DNA from: Acridotheres tristis
Lineage: Eukaryota; Chordata; Aves; Passeriformes; Sturnidae
Assembly: GCA_037013685.1 (NCBI GenBank)
Contig: CM072885.1
Coordinates: 69,667,785-69,731,784 of the forward strand
Direction of reading: 5' to 3'
Length of the DNA: 64,000 nt
The position numbers were made by a program, and so were the translations under genes. Every line of letters begins with the position of its first letter. The stretch's first letter is position 1. Positions 63,654 through 64,000 of this stretch are shown here, one piece after another. Below the pieces are notes generated by a model that ran no database searches, was not told where the DNA came from, and was given only the letters and a program-made list of their open reading frames with translations.

Positions 63654-64000
63654 GTGAGTATGATCAAAGAAGTTACCTCAGACTTCCTTTCCTGTGGTAT
63701 TCAGAAGCTGGGGGGTTCATTTGAGGCTTTTTTGCTTTTTTTTTTTTTCTTGTGTGTTTTCTAATTTCTTTGGTGGCTGATCCAAATTCCTCTGAAAATC
63801 AGTGGAGAAGTCTGCAGCAGACCCTTGGCTCTGGTCCCTCTGGGTCACTGACACCAGTGATTACTTTTTCAGAATTGAGAGCAGATTTAAAGCATTTAAT
63901 GTGGAATTTTACCTTCGACTCAAAACCATTGTGTTTTACAGTAGTCATGTTGTCGGTGTATGGTCATCCTTTTAAAAGCTCTGGATTTTAGCAAGTTTTT
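63654..64000. other. Anonymous non-coding sequence to the window edge
   Basis: A 13-nt T run at 63736-63748 is the only simple feature. Nothing else is recognised. Confidence 0.6.

Overview
The window looks like single-copy, AT-rich nuclear DNA from a bird. The identifiable repeats are mostly CR1 LINE pieces: a degenerate reverse-transcriptase segment at about 6957-7275, a 3' end at about 60140-60405, a very short antisense 3' tail at 30324-30370, and an older CR1/L3-like antisense piece at about 37710-37985. There are also a few very old MIR-like SINE relics and one small palindromic MITE-like relic. Mammalian-type Alu/L1, bacterial operons and rRNA/tRNA genes are absent. CR1 dominance with low overall transposon density is typical of avian genomes; the exact species cannot be read from the sequence.

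No protein-coding gene could be recognised. Open frames are short, lack recognisable domains and stop quickly in context. The longest ones lie either in a 21-bp tandem repeat, where all six frames stay open for trivial reasons, or in the CR1 remnant. The most natural reading is a large intron or a gene-poor intergenic interval. Four short segments have features of possible exons or conserved elements, and I list them as weak candidates only: 20566-20847, 49758-49820, 59120-59258 and 63558-63653.

Layout: 1-6900 is anonymous sequence with homopolymer tracts. 6908-7275 is a possible LTR scrap joined to CR1. 7276-30320 is anonymous, with a CpG-richer pocket near 20.6 kb, a GC-richer patch near 22.6-23.1 kb and small palindromes. 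30324-30502 is a CR1 tail next to a T-rich low-complexity block. 34.99-38.35 kb holds the oldest repeats (two MIR-like, one CR1/L3-like) and a 31-nt A tract. 43.09 kb has a perfect 26-bp palindrome, and 45.43 kb the MITE-like relic. 50.95-51.35 kb holds two neighbouring tandem repeats, including the window's most striking structure, a 13-copy 21-bp minisatellite. 55.55-55.71 kb holds a G-quadruplex-capable G-run cluster and an AT-rich palindrome. 57.0-57.3 kb is purine-rich. 60.14-60.40 kb is CR1, followed by simple repeats up to 62.7 kb.

I found no evidence for a novel multigene system here. The points most worth a second look are the minisatellite, the two phase-compatible exon candidates at 49.8 and 63.6 kb, and the CpG-retaining pockets.
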